Assembly (NCBI RefSeq): GCF_000720455.1
Contig: NZ_JOAK01000022.1
Span: 52,780 to 116,779, forward strand
Direction of reading: 5' to 3'
DNA: 64,000 bases
Source: Streptomyces virginiae
Lineage (GTDB): Bacteria > Actinomycetota > Actinomycetes > Streptomycetales > Streptomycetaceae
Shown piece by piece: positions 1-8,951 of this stretch. The stretch's first letter is position 1. Every line of letters begins with the position of its first letter. The notes below the pieces were generated by a model. That model did not search any database. It was not told the DNA's origin and saw nothing but the letters and a program-made list of their open reading frames with translations. The translations under genes were made by a program, and so were the position numbers.

Positions 1-1495
1 CCGGCGATTGAACCTTCCTTCTGCTCTCAGGATCAAGGTTCGGCCGGGGCAGCGCCCGTGGTCACCCGGGGCATACCGGTTCCAGGTTCCCCCGGCCTCG
101 GTGACCAGGCGGGTGGCTGTCTTGTCGTGGTAGCCGAGCGCCTTCGCGATGACGGGGGCTGGGGCTTGGAGGACGAGTTGGCGGATCGCGGAGGTCCTGC
201 CGCGCTGTGGCGGGACGCCGATCATTCGCAGGTGCGCTTGGAGGCTGACCGGATTCATGGGCTGTCCGGGCTGGCGGCCGGGGAAGAGCCACTGCGAGCT
301 TCTACTGCTGGCGTAGGGCAGGTGCTGGCGGGACTGGACGTATGCCCGCAGGAGGTCAGCGACCGGTTCCGGAAGCGGGGACGGCGGGTCTCCCAGCCGG
401 ACGGTGAGGGTGGCCCCGTCGTCGATGACGTCGTCGACGGTGAGGCGGACGATGCGGGTGACCGGTTGTGCGTAGAGGAGAACGAGCGCGGCCGCGACCC
501 GGGCCCGCAGGGGCAGGGAGTCGTCACTGAGGGTCCGCCGGAGAATGGCGAGTCGGCGGTGCTGGTGCAGTGGCGCTTGGTCCTGGTTGATGACTTGGGG
601 TGGCAGGGTGAGGCGGGGCATCCGGCAGGAACGTCTGAGCCGGGCGCCGGGTGGCCAGCTTCTCCGTGTGCCAGGCGTCGACGTCCGCCTGCTGGCAGTG
701 TTCGAGGGGGCGGCCTCGGTCGGCGAGCCAGGAGAGGAAGGTGCCAGCCTGAGTGATCTCCTGTTTCGCCTGGCCGGTCTGGGAACGTCCCAGAGGCCCC
801 TTCTCGGCCTTGCTCCGCAGGCGCCGCATCTGGTGCCAGGTGGCGAAGTGCTGAAGAAGCCGACAGTGTTCAGGATCCTCGATGACGCCGAGCCGTTCGG
901 TCAGCCAGCGCTGGTAGAGCATGAGCTGTCGGTCGACGCGTGGCAGGACGCCGCTGTCCATCAGTAGGTCACGCAGGTGGGCGACGGTTCGCCAGGGTGT
1001 TTCCTGGTGCAGCCCATCGTGGGTGAGCGGGATGCCGCCGGCGGCCAAGCCGTGGAGGAGACGGACGACGTTGGGGTTGCGGAGCCAGATCAGGCGGCTC
1101 TTGGGCTGGTCCATTTCCAGCAGGATGGTGACCAGCGGTTGCAGCGGAGGGGCGACGTGGCCAGTGCCGTTGTCGAGGAGACGGCTGAGCGTGTCGGAGA
1201 GGGTGCAGCGTTCGCAGAGACGTCCGCCGAGCAGGAGCCCCTCGAAGCCGCAGCGGTCGCAGAAGAAGTCCCGGGCGATGCTGGCGCAGTCGCGGCAGAT
1301 CGGTGTGCCGTCGGTGTCCCGGCCGGGCAGCAGCCGGTCGGTGCCGCAACGGGGGCAGCTGCCGCGGACGCGCATCGCGCGTTCGTAGCAGGTCCGGCAG
1401 ATCGGACCGTCCGACCACTCGGCGGACTTCGAGGCCCGGCGGCCGCAGCGTGCGCAGTCTCGGATCATCCACCGCTCGTACTCTTCCGGCGTCAC
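1..1495 (-). pseudogene. Zinc-ribbon tyrosine-recombinase-like protein, frameshifted, runs off window
   Basis: The N-terminal part (GTG start at 1495) carries three pairs of CxxC motifs (CARC...CRTC, CPRC...CRDC, CDRC...CERC) typical of tandem zinc ribbons, followed by an alpha-helical region. The reading frame is lost near 617-627. After that point a second frame continues the protein as PQVINQDQAPLHQHRRLAIL, then LLYAQPVTRIVRLTVDD, LFPGRQPGQPMNPVSL and ALGYHDKTATRL, up to TWNRYAPGDHG. The second half resembles the catalytic fold of tyrosine recombinases, with a final Tyr in NRY. No stop is seen before the window edge. A short deletion is the likely lesion. It is the third gene of a tightly packed cassette: its start lies 3 nt after the stop of the HTH gene. 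The role as recombinase partner is inferred from fold and context. Confidence 0.7.
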
Positions 1496-1498
1496 CGC

Positions 1499-1825
1499 TC
1501 ACCCCTCGGGCGTCAGCCGGACCCGGGTGGGCCGTCGGGCAGCGAGATTGATCGGCGCCTCTTCGCCAGCCGCGCGGCGGGACGGAAGGTTCTGGGCTGA
1601 GGTGGTGATCAGGTCGGTGGGCGTGCAGTCGAGGATGTCGCAGAGGGTGGCCAGCACGGGCAGGGAGAGCCGCTCCGGGGTGCCAGAGACCAGGCGGTGG
1701 ACCTGGGAGGAGGACAGTGTGATGCCGCGTTCAGTCAGGTGTGGCAGGAGTTCGGCGACGGTGAACATGCCGCGGGCGGCCATCAGCTCGCGCAGGCGCC
1801 ATCGGTAGGTGATCTGGCGTGGCAT
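1499..1825 (-). CDS. HTH (XRE-like) regulator of the recombinase cassette
   Basis: A 108-residue protein. Residues about 8-75 form a helix-turn-helix domain of the Cro/XRE kind: LRELMAARGM, then TLSSSQVHRLVSG as recognition region and LPVLATLCDILDCTPTDLI. A short charged tail follows. Its ATG overlaps the integrase stop (TGATG), and the next gene begins 3 nt after its own stop, so the three genes are very probably cotranscribed and translationally coupled. This is the only gene of the trio that appears intact. It probably regulates the operon; the palindromes at 2965-2997 are candidate targets (inference). Confidence 0.85.
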   Translation of the reverse strand: MPRQITYRWRLRELMAARGMFTVAELLPHLTERGITLSSSQVHRLVSGTPERLSLPVLATLCDILDCTPTDLITTSAQNLPSRRAAGEEAPINLAARRPTRVRLTPEG

Positions 1826-2943
1826 CAGGAGGTCCTTCCCGGCCGCAGAGCGGCCTCGATGGTGGCGTCCAGGACACGTCGCAGGGAGCGGGTGCGGAAG
1901 TCTGAGGAGACGCAGGTGTAGATCGCGGTGGTGGAGGCGTGGTCGTGACCGACCTGCTACTGGACGAACAGCGGGTCGTGGCCGTCCTCGATCAGGTGGG
2001 TGATGTAGGAACTGCGCAGCGAGTGGAACTCCAGCGCAGGGTCCAGGCCGACGGCGTCCCGGTAGCTGGCGAAGCGGGAGTCCAGGCGTTGAAGACCGAC
2101 CCGCGGGCCTCGCTCGGATGGCCACAGGGCCCGGCCGGTCGAATGCCGCATCCCAGGCCGCACCTCGCTGATCCATTCCTCGATCGTGCCGGGCGTCCAG
2201 TGCCAGACGGTGAGCACGCTGCGGCGCTTGGGCGGCGACCCCTTCTTGGCCTTGCCGTAGCGGACCAGCAGGGTGCCGTAGTCGCCGAACTCCCGGCCCT
2301 CCGGGTTGCGTCCGAAGTCGGTGAGATCCAGCATTCGGGTCTCGTTGCGTCGCAGGCCGTAGGCGTACGCAACCTTGAACAAGGCGGCATCTCGGAAGGC
2401 CGGCAGCCAGCCCTTGCGGCCCTTGCCTCGACCGCGCAAGACCTCCTCGTCGGCATGATCGAAGAATGCCTCCAGCTCGGGCTTGGTGAATGCCCGTCGT
2501 TCTGGCTCGCCCTCGGCTTCGTCGGCGTGCGTCGCGGCGTTCCAGTCGTAGGCCACCTGGACTGGGTGAGTACCGAAGTGCCGCAGGCACTCGTCGCTCC
2601 AGCCATAGGCTGGATTGGTCAGGAAGTCGCAGAACTGCCGTACCGAGGCCTGATAGTTGCGCAGGGTGGAGCGGACGCAGCCGTGCACGGCCCGCAGATC
2701 GGCTGACCATTCGTCGACGTGCTGCGGCGTCCACTGCCACGGCATCGCATCGGCATGCCGGGTGAACGCCCGGACCGTACGTTCCTGGTCACCGACGTAC
2801 CCCAGTGAGAGATTCCGGGTGAGCTGCTGGTTGCGCCAGCCCTTGATCTTCGCCTCGAAGACCTGCTCGTCCGGCCGCAGCAACGGCAGACCGTCGATCA
2901 GGTGCAGCCGAGCAGACCCTGGAATGAGATCGTCCCCACCCAT
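1825..2943 (-). pseudogene. Tyrosine integrase with in-frame amber stop
   Basis: Site-specific recombinase of the phage-integrase family. A SAM-like core-binding region (TVRAFTRHADAMPWQWTP to NYQASVRQFCDFLT) is followed by a catalytic domain with the first Arg (AYGLRRNETRML) and the HxLR box (EFHSLRSSYITHLIEDGHD). A TAG codon at 1957-1959 stops translation after LFVQ. The same frame resumes at once with QVGHDHASTTAIYTCVSSD, which holds the second His and the nucleophile Tyr, and ends at a TGA overlapping the ATG of the HTH gene (372 codons in all). The truncated product lacks the catalytic tyrosine and should be inactive unless the amber codon is read through. A single base change from CAG or TAC would explain the stop. 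Confidence 0.9.
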
Positions 2944-2964
2944 CCGCCATCACTCTCCGTCTAT

Positions 2965-2997
2965 CGCATCTGACGCGAGAATTTCGCATCAGATGCG
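2965..2997. promoter_or_regulatory. Paired CGCATC-N-GATGCG palindromes upstream of recombinase operon
   Basis: A perfect 6-1-6 palindrome (CGCATC A GATGCG) lies at 2985-2997. A degenerate copy (CGCATC T GACGCG) lies 20 bp upstream at 2965-2977, and a third near-copy (CGCATC C GATGCA) at 3151-3163. Two sites about two helical turns apart, just 5' of the integrase start at 2943, suggest an operator. Control by the HTH protein of the cassette is inferred only. Confidence 0.5.
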
Positions 2998-3204
2998 ACT
3001 CGGGGGCGTCTTCGCAGTTCAATCGCTCGATGGAGTGAGACCTGCAGATGTCCGCCGAGGAGGCCGCTACCGTGGTTCCGAGCTCAGCGTCCCTGGTGAG
3101 ACCGGTTCCAGACGGCCCCAGACCAACATCCGGGATGGGTGTCGCCTATTCGCATCCGATGCAATTGGCGTCGGTAGGAACATCGGGACAGCAGTTGGTG
3201 CTGA

Positions 3205-3612
3205 GAACGTGTCCTGGCCGAGCAGGACGCGCCCCCGGCCCTGGTCGCCGATGTGTTGACGGTGGTGAGCGAGCTCGTCTCCAATGCCCGGCGGCATGCA
3301 GGAGGGATCACGGGATTCCAGGTCACTGTCCGCGCTGACCAGGTCATCGTTAAGGTGTCCGACCGCTCAGCTCTCCTGCCGCACCTCAGACCACCCTCCG
3401 CGCACACGCCCGGCGGCTTCGGATGGCGCGTGGTGAAGACCCTCGCCCCGAACACCTTCGTCCGCTCCCACCCCAGTGGCAAGACCATCATCGCGACCCT
3501 GCCCACTCGCAAGCCGACGGCCGCTGCGTACCTTGACCCCGGAGTCGTTGTCGGTGCCGCTGCCCGGGCCGCGCCTGGCGGGCTTTCCGCAGGTCGGAAC
3601 ACTGGCCGGTGA
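3205..3612 (+). pseudogene. 5'-truncated anti-sigma-factor-like ATPase (RsbW/HATPase_c)
   Basis: Reads VLAEQDAPPALVADVLTVVS, then ELVSNARRHAGG (N box) and HTPGGFGWRVVKTLAP (glycine-rich ATP lid). It closely matches the intact copy at 23835-24299. A TGA at 3202-3204 stops the frame upstream, and the first part of the copy (MNCAQARETARH) is absent. The homology therefore starts abruptly near 3205, immediately beyond the recombinase cassette. It looks like a gene cut at a rearrangement junction. Internal GTG starts could still give a shorter product, but it would lack the first part of the fold. Confidence 0.7.
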
Positions 3613-4054
3613 TCGTTACGGCGGCAACCAGTAGAGCGAGGGCGCCGCAGGCATCGAAGACTCCGCACCATTCGGACCACTGCCGGGGCGCGACCTGGTC
3701 CCTCTGGTAGTGGACGGCGTCCCACCCGGCGTGGCCCAGCCAGCCGGCCGCGAGGACGAGCAGGGCCAGGGCGCCGTCCAGGAGAACGGCTGCCAGGGCG
3801 ACAGCGGCGAAGGCGATGAAACCGGCGAGCTGTCCGGCGAGGGCCCCTGGGCGGTGCAGTTCGTGTCGGACCGCGCCGAAGAGGAGGTAGAACAGCGGCA
3901 TGACGGCGAGGACTCCCGCGAGGAACGCCGGTGAGGGTCCGGCCCCACCCGGGCCGACGTCCGGTACGCACCGGCCGTCGCCCCCTCGAGGATCTACATA
4001 AACTCCGTTTGGCGCCTGCCTTGCATCTGGTGGGTCGGCGTAAATGAGCCGCAT
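3488..4054 (-). CDS. Hypothetical integral membrane protein
   Basis: The centre holds three likely membrane helices: about residues 43-62 (FLAGVLAVMPLFYLLFGAV), 76-105 (GFIAFAAVALAAVLL and LALLVLAAGWLGHAGW) and 136-150 (ACGALALLVAAVTI). A conserved-looking loop contains WDAVHYQRDQVAPRQWSEW. I do not know its function. The first about 40 residues and the last about 40 (antisense to the truncated ATPase) look unlike coding sequence, so the true ends are uncertain and the 3' end may have been altered by the neighbouring rearrangement. Confidence 0.5.
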   Translation of the reverse strand: MRLIYADPPDARQAPNGVYVDPRGGDGRCVPDVGPGGAGPSPAFLAGVLAVMPLFYLLFGAVRHELHRPGALAGQLAGFIAFAAVALAAVLLDGALALLVLAAGWLGHAGWDAVHYQRDQVAPRQWSEWCGVFDACGALALLVAAVTITGQCSDLRKARQARPGQRHRQRLRGQGTQRPSACEWAGSR

Positions 4055-4090
4055 CCGCCGGTAGCCCGCAAATTTCCGACGGTCTTCGTA

Positions 4091-4582
4091 TTACCCCCCT
4101 GATGTGGCCGGGGCCGCTGGAGCGTGCCCGTGGGGACAAGAGGCAACGGCCGAGGACGATGGGAGTCGCATGTGCCGCAGCAGATTGTGTGTGGTGCGCA
4201 GAGTCAGGGTGCTGCGCCAGGACATGCCCGGGTGGCGGGCCCGAAGGTGCGACAGGGCTCGGTCGCCGAGGCCGCTGGAGAGGAAGCGGTCATCGATGTC
4301 GATGCCATTGATCACACCCTCACCGCATCCGGTGCAGACCCGATAGTGGACTTGGCCGACTACCTTGCGGACGTGGACCAAAAGCAGGCACTCCTGGCCA
4401 GGCCTGGGGTCGCCAGGGAGGTGAGTGGAGAGGAAATCGATGCCACGGTAGGTGAAGATCCTGAGGCGCCACCTTCTGCCGAGCCGTTCGCGGCGGCCAT
4501 GCTTCGCCGCCCGCGGAGGCGCTTGACCGTCGGGGGCAGAACGGAAGAGGGCGCTCGTGAAACGTGCGGAGTCTCCGGACAT
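4091..4582 (-). CDS. Hypothetical protein, conserved in Streptomyces
   Basis: A soluble protein of 163 residues. The core begins RIFTYRGIDFLSTHLPGD and includes YRVCTGCGEGVINGIDID (a CxxC-type element) and SGLGDRALSHLRARHPG. I recall similar small Streptomyces proteins, possibly related to N-acetyltransferase-like folds, but no catalytic motif is evident. The Met chosen gives a basic N-terminal stretch of about 40 residues that may not be translated; an internal start near LRIFTY is possible. Confidence 0.5.
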   Translation of the reverse strand: MSGDSARFTSALFRSAPDGQAPPRAAKHGRRERLGRRWRLRIFTYRGIDFLSTHLPGDPRPGQECLLLVHVRKVVGQVHYRVCTGCGEGVINGIDIDDRFLSSGLGDRALSHLRARHPGMSWRSTLTLRTTHNLLRHMRLPSSSAVASCPHGHAPAAPATSGG

Positions 4583-4650
4583 AGACTTCGTGTGCCCAGT
4601 CGGCTGCTCCTGATGCTAAGTGGTCGGCTCTCGAAGTCCTTCGGGGGTGA

Positions 4651-5800
4651 TCAGGCTGCAGGGGCGACGGAGGATTCCTCTTGTCGATCGGCTGATGTGT
4701 GTCGGTCGAGTCGGGCCAGCAGATCGTCCAGGTCGGAGGTGATGAACTTCCACTGGAACGGCTGTGCTGTGGCGTTGTAGCGTCTTCGAATGCTCGGACC
4801 TGGTCCCGGACCTGGGTCAGGTCCGTGAAGTCATTGGGTTGGACGACCTTGCGCTGGACGATTGAGAAGAAGATTTCGATCTGGTTTGTCCAGGAAGCGT
4901 GCACGGAGGTGTGGACCATGACCGCGTTCGGAAACGCCTTGGTCAGACGATCCATGGCCTTCTTCCCCCGGTGGGAGGATCCGTTGTCGACGATCCAGAA
5001 GACGCCTCTGGCGCTCGCGTAGGGCTCGGCGGTCATGACCTGGGTGACCAGAGCCATGAAGGGGACGATGCCGGTCTTCGGTTCACAGCGGCCCAAGACC
5101 TTCGCGCGGTGGACGTCGTAGGCGGCCAGGTAGGCCACCGCACCGCCACAGCCGTACTCGTGGTTGACGCGCATCGCCCGGGCCCGGCCCGGGGCCAGGG
5201 TCGGATGGCAGCGGCAGCGGGCCTGGACAGAGGTATTCTCGTCGCTGCAGAGGACGTACTCGTCCTCGCCCAGCGGGGCGCCCTCGAACGTGCGGGCGTA
5301 AAGGTCCAGGATGTTGGACCTTGCGGCGGAAGTCCGCGTCGCGGATGAAGATCCAGGACCGATACTGCCAGGGCTTGAGCGCGTCCTCGCGCACCCAGCG
5401 GCGCACGGTGGATGCGGAGATGCTGTCGGTTATCCCGCGCGCGGTCAGCTCGGCGGCCAGCTCCGGGCAGGACCAGCGCGACAGCGGCACGCCGGTCTCG
5501 GCGGGCAGCTGGCAGGCCAACCTTGGCCTCGCGACCTGCACGGGGGTGAATCGGGCGAGGCGCCCGGAGCGCCTGCGGTCGGACAGGGCCGGCAGCCCGC
5601 CGTCGGCGAACCGGCCGCGCCAGGTCCGGACCGTGTCCACGTGCAGGCGGGTCTCGGCGGCGATCCTGCCAGCACCCCGGCCGAGTGCGGCAAGGAGGAC
5701 GACTGCGGCACGCTGCCGGGCCTGGTGCGCTCCCCGCCAGCTGGCGCCAGTTCGTGGACCGCGCAAGGCGCGAGGCGTACGCGAACGACCAGGGCCAGCC
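4651..5800 (-). pseudogene. IS630-family transposase, multiply frameshifted
   Basis: The N-terminal HTH (RIAAETRLHVDTVRTWRGRF, LPALSDRRRSGR, then PELAAELTARGITDSIS and STVRRWVREDALKPWQYRSW) is in one frame to about 5310. The DDE part (VNHEYGCGGAVAYLAAYDVH, VFWIVDNGSSHRGKKAMDRL, VHASWTNQIEIFFSIVQRKV) is in another. The tail (YNATAQPFQWKFITSD to SSVAPAA, stop at 4651-4653) needs a third shift near 4785. With three segments in different frames the element is dead. The 5' end is not well defined. Confidence 0.85.
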
Positions 5801-5963
5801 GGCCTCGCTGGTCGCGGTGACCGCCCGCTCGAACCGGTCGAAGGCGGACCAGGATCCGGCGGAGTGGCTGCGACGAGGCGGAGCGAGACCTTCTGTTCGA
5901 CATCGAGGCCGGCTGCGGCGGTACGGACGTGGAGTTCACCCCCGCCCCCGTAGGCGCTCTCAG

Positions 5964-6002
5964 CCCGCCGGCCCCGCCATCTCCGGGTGCGGGGCCGGCG
6001 GG
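5964..6002. terminator. GC-rich hairpin, 14-bp stem
   Basis: CCCGCCGGCCCCGC at 5964-5977 pairs perfectly with 5989-6002 across an 11-nt loop. It lies at the 3' end of the broken gene at 5964-6245 on the minus strand. No U tract follows, as is common for Streptomyces terminators. Confidence 0.45.
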
Positions 6003-6245
6003 GTGGTCGAAGAAGACCAGGAGCCACTCATTGCCCCGGGTCTCCACGGTCAGGCCTGCTGCGCGGAGCGCTGCGGCCATGGCGCGGGCGTGTCGGACCG
6101 GGCAGATCGTCGGGAGAGGGCTGGCGGCTGCGGCGGGTGCCGCGCCGCCGGGGAGGTGGGCTGATGTCTTCGGCCAGCCAACCGACCTCGACTCCGCGGG
6201 CGTGCCGGATCAGGTGCACGCCCTCAGAGCCGGGGGTTCGTCGAG
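5964..6245 (-). pseudogene. Remnant of small hypothetical protein (relative of 23370-23693)
   Basis: One frame reads VHLIRHARGVEVGWLAEDIS and another reads MAAALRAAGLTVETRGNEWL followed by LVFFDHP. Together they match, in order, the intact small protein at 23370-23693 (VHLIRQARGV and AAALRAAGSAVETRADDGLL). A frameshift between 6080 and 6170 separates the halves. Function unknown. Confidence 0.6.
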
Positions 6246-6609
6246 TTCCCCGTCCGCGCTGATCAGGACCGAGATGCCGCACCGCATGCCCACGTTGATC
6301 AAGTTCCTTCTCCCCTCACCCGCAGGCACCGTCCTGCGGGCCTCCATCGTGGCCCGGCCTCTGCCGGAGACGGATGAGGCGCGCTCTCGCCGCCGCCGCG
6401 TGAACGAGGGGAGGGGCCCCTGGCCGGGCGTGGGACAGGGCCCCCTCCTACGCGCCTCCGTGGGGGACGGTCAGGCACGCGTCGCCGCGGACAACGACCG
6501 CCGGTGCCGGCGGGAACGACGCCAGCAGAGGTGCCTGCGACAGTGGATGGTCCGTCCGCTGCGCACGCTCCGTCGGCCTTAGAACTCCTAACGCAATGAC
6601 CTGGACACC

Positions 6610-7269
6610 TCAGGCGCTCCCGGCTCGCGGACCTGTCGCATAGGCCAGCGGCGGCGCGATCGCCCGTACGTCTGCCTGCTCCACCACCCACAGTCCGATG
6701 AACAGCGCGGCGGTCGCCTCCAGCAGCCCGGCGCGGTCCAGTCCGCCCCCGGCCACTGGCTCACAGCCCGTGTCGCGCACCAGCTTGCGTGTCAGTGCGA
6801 GTGCCGCCTCGTCGTCCCCGCAGATCGGAACGGTCAGGGGCTGGCCGTCGAAGACCGGCGGGTTCATCCGCCACACGTCCTCATGGCAGAGGTTGAACGC
6901 CTTGACGACGTGCACGCCTGGTGCCGCCGCAGCCAGTCGGAGCGCCGCCGAGGGGCCGCCTTCCGTCAGCAGCCGGAAGCCGGACCCGACAGGATTGGCG
7001 CAGTCGAGCAGGACCTTCCCCTTCAGCGCCGATTCATGCTCCCGAGCGACGTCCGCTCCCGCGCCGTACGGCAGCGCGGCCAGCACCACCTCGCCGAAAC
7101 TCACCGCCGCCTGCAGGCTCCCGTGCCCCGCAGCGCCCCCGATGCGCGTCGCGAGCCGCTGGGCCTTCTGCTCGTCCCGGCCTCCGACGAACACCTCGTG
7201 CCCGGCCCGCACCCAGTGCGTGGCCAGTGCGTCCGCCATGTTCCCCGTTCCCAGCACACCGATCTTCAT
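6610..7269 (-). CDS. NADPH-dependent F420 reductase-family protein
   Basis: A 219-residue protein with an N-terminal Rossmann motif (MKIGVLGTGNMADALATHW, with GxGxM) and VFVGGRDEQKAQ after the second strand, typical of the F420-dependent NADP oxidoreductase family (COG2085). Further landmarks are VVLAALPYGA, KVLLDCANPVGSGF and VHVVKAFNLCHEDVW. The ATG at 7269 has a good ribosome site (GGAAAGGGG). The gene is divergent from an HxlR regulator with a 76-bp intergenic region, which suggests control by that regulator. The true electron carrier (F420 or NAD(P)H) cannot be told from sequence. Confidence 0.85.
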   Translation of the reverse strand: MKIGVLGTGNMADALATHWVRAGHEVFVGGRDEQKAQRLATRIGGAAGHGSLQAAVSFGEVVLAALPYGAGADVAREHESALKGKVLLDCANPVGSGFRLLTEGGPSAALRLAAAAPGVHVVKAFNLCHEDVWRMNPPVFDGQPLTVPICGDDEAALALTRKLVRDTGCEPVAGGGLDRAGLLEATAALFIGLWVVEQADVRAIAPPLAYATGPRAGSA

Positions 7270-7345
7270 CGATACGCCCCTTTCCACATCCGTTCCAACC
7301 GCTTTCGGGACGACGTTAGGAAACCCGTCAGGCACCATTTGGTAC

Positions 7346-7696
7346 GTGACGACCGACGCCTTCCTCGCTGACTGCCGCGCCCGCCTCGCCTTCGACCTCC
7401 TCTCCAACACCTGGAACGCCGTGCTGATCTGGGTCCTGCGGGAGGGGCCCAAGCGCCCCGGCGAACTACGCGATCTCATCGGCGGCATCAGCCCCAAGGT
7501 CCTGACCGAGACGTTGCGGCGGTTGGAGTTCAATGGGCTGGTGACACGGAACGCCTATCGCGAAGTGCCACCTCGTGTCGAGTACGAACTCACTGCTGTG
7601 GGGCAGACGTTGCTCGGCCCCATCGACGCACTTGGCGCGTGGGCCTTCGAGCACGGCGATGAGGTCATGGCCGCCCGGGAACGAATGAGCGGGTGA
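7346..7696 (+). CDS. HxlR-family transcriptional regulator
   Basis: 116 residues from GTG at 7346 (VTTDAFLADCRARLAFDLLS). The winged-helix core has the usual HxlR landmarks: NTWNAVLIWVLREGPKRPGE, LRDLIGGISPKVLTETLRRL, GLVTRNAYREVPPRVEYEL and GQTLLGPIDALGAW. Such proteins usually act as dimeric sensors controlling a divergent redox or detoxification gene, here the reductase at 6610-7269. No conserved N-terminal Cys motif of the redox-sensing type is obvious beyond FLADC. Confidence 0.85.
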   Translation: MTTDAFLADCRARLAFDLLSNTWNAVLIWVLREGPKRPGELRDLIGGISPKVLTETLRRLEFNGLVTRNAYREVPPRVEYELTAVGQTLLGPIDALGAWAFEHGDEVMAARERMSG

Positions 7697-7805
7697 GCTC
7701 CCAGCCCGTGACCTTCCCTGCACGCGTTGACGTACTTTCATCGGGATGAATGCAAACGCCGCCAGCAGATCAGCGCGCATCCCAGAGTGAGGACCGCTCC
7801 GCGGA

Positions 7806-7995
7806 TGTCGTCACAGACCGCCCTGGAGGCATACCAACGAAAGGTGATCACGGAGAAGCTCACCGAGTTCCGCCTGTTCATCACCGGCACCGTCGCACCC
7901 CACGCCGCCACCCACCCGGTGACAACTGAGTCCGGCACATCACCGCCCAGCTCAGATCCGTCGAATCCACTCTCGACCTCGTCAACAGCTACTGA
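7806..7995 (+). pseudogene. 3' remnant of an unrecognised gene
   Basis: Two frames together give coding-like sequence: ALEAYQRKVITEKLTEFRLF in one, then ITAQLRSVESTLDLVNSY ending in TGA at 7993-7995. A strong hairpin follows at once. This looks like the C-terminal helical end of a lost gene, frameshifted near 7930. The family is not recognised; a regulator tail is possible. Confidence 0.4.
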
Positions 7996-8001
7996 CTCAC
8001 G

Positions 8002-8040
8002 GCTGCCCGGGGCCCGGCCTTCGGCGGGGCCCCGGGCAGC
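8002..8040. terminator. Strong hairpin with TTCG-type loop
   Basis: GCTGCCCGGGGCC and its complement GGCCCCGGGCAGC form a long, nearly perfect stem around a CTTCG-containing loop, directly after the stop codon at 7993-7995 and before the IS5 remnant. Confidence 0.7.
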
Positions 8041-8061
8041 ACCGCTCGAAGGCCCGCCACC

Positions 8062-8951
8062 ATGCGCCGACGCCGCTACCCCTCCGACACCACCGACGCC
8101 GAATAGGCCCTGCTCGAACCCCTTCTCCCAGTCCCGGCCTGCGAGACACCCACCGGCGGCCAGCCCGCGAAGCACCACCGCCGCGAGATCGTCGACGCCA
8201 TCCGCTACGTCGTCGACACCGGCTGCAAATGGCGGGCCCTGCCGGTGGACTACCCGCCCTGGCGGACCGTCTGGGGGTTCATGGCCCGCTGGGCAGCTGC
8301 GGTGTCATCGGCCAGATCCGCGACGCACTCTCGCAACGGATCTGCTGCGACCTGGGCAAAGGACCCCGCGCGGTCGCCACCGTCATCGACTCCCAGTCCG
8401 TTACAGCTGCGGAGACCGTCGGCCGTGACTCGCGCGGCTACGACGTGGGCAAGAAAATCAACGGCCGCAAGTGCCACATGGTGGTCGACACCCGCGGCCT
8501 CCCACTGCTCGTCATGGTGACCCCCGCCGATCTCCACGACAGCCACGTAGCCAAGGAAGTCCCCTTCCGCCTCCGCCTCATGCACCCCGCGATTACGATC
8601 GTCTGGGCTGACTCCGCCTATGCGGGCAAGCTCGTGACCTGGGCAAAGAGGCACCTAAACCTGTCTATCAAGACCGCCAGCCGGCCCAACGACTCCTCGG
8701 GATTCGTCGTCCTGCCCCGGCGCTAGGTCGTCGAGCGGACCTGGGCCTGGATGATGCATGCCCGCCGCCATGCACGTGACTACGAACGGCTCGTCCCACA
8801 CTCCGAGACGCTGATCACCTGGGCCGCCATCACGCTCATGACCAGGCGACTGACCCGCAAAGGCCCCGGCACCGGCAGCTGGACAAGGAAGCCCGAGACA
8901 TCCTCAGCAGAGCCCGCAGCTCAGTCCGCCGCGGGGACCGGTCCCAACTGA
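8062..8951 (+). pseudogene. IS5-family transposase with two amber codons and a frameshift
   Basis: Starts MRRRRYPSDTTDAE, then TAG at 8104-8106, then ALLEPLLPVPACETPTGGQP. RYVVDTGCKWRALPVDYPPW and the DDE region (ATVIDSQSVTAAETVGRDSR, RKCHMVVDTRGLPLLV, ADSAYAGKLVTW) follow. A one-base frameshift lies near 8300 (MARWAAA to GVIGQIRD). A second TAG at 8724-8726 interrupts LPRR-VVERTWAWM. In this family both stop positions are normally Trp (DAEWALLEP and [11 protein letters not shown]), so each is a TGG to TAG change. The 3' end overlaps the converging SMI1 gene. Confidence 0.9.
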
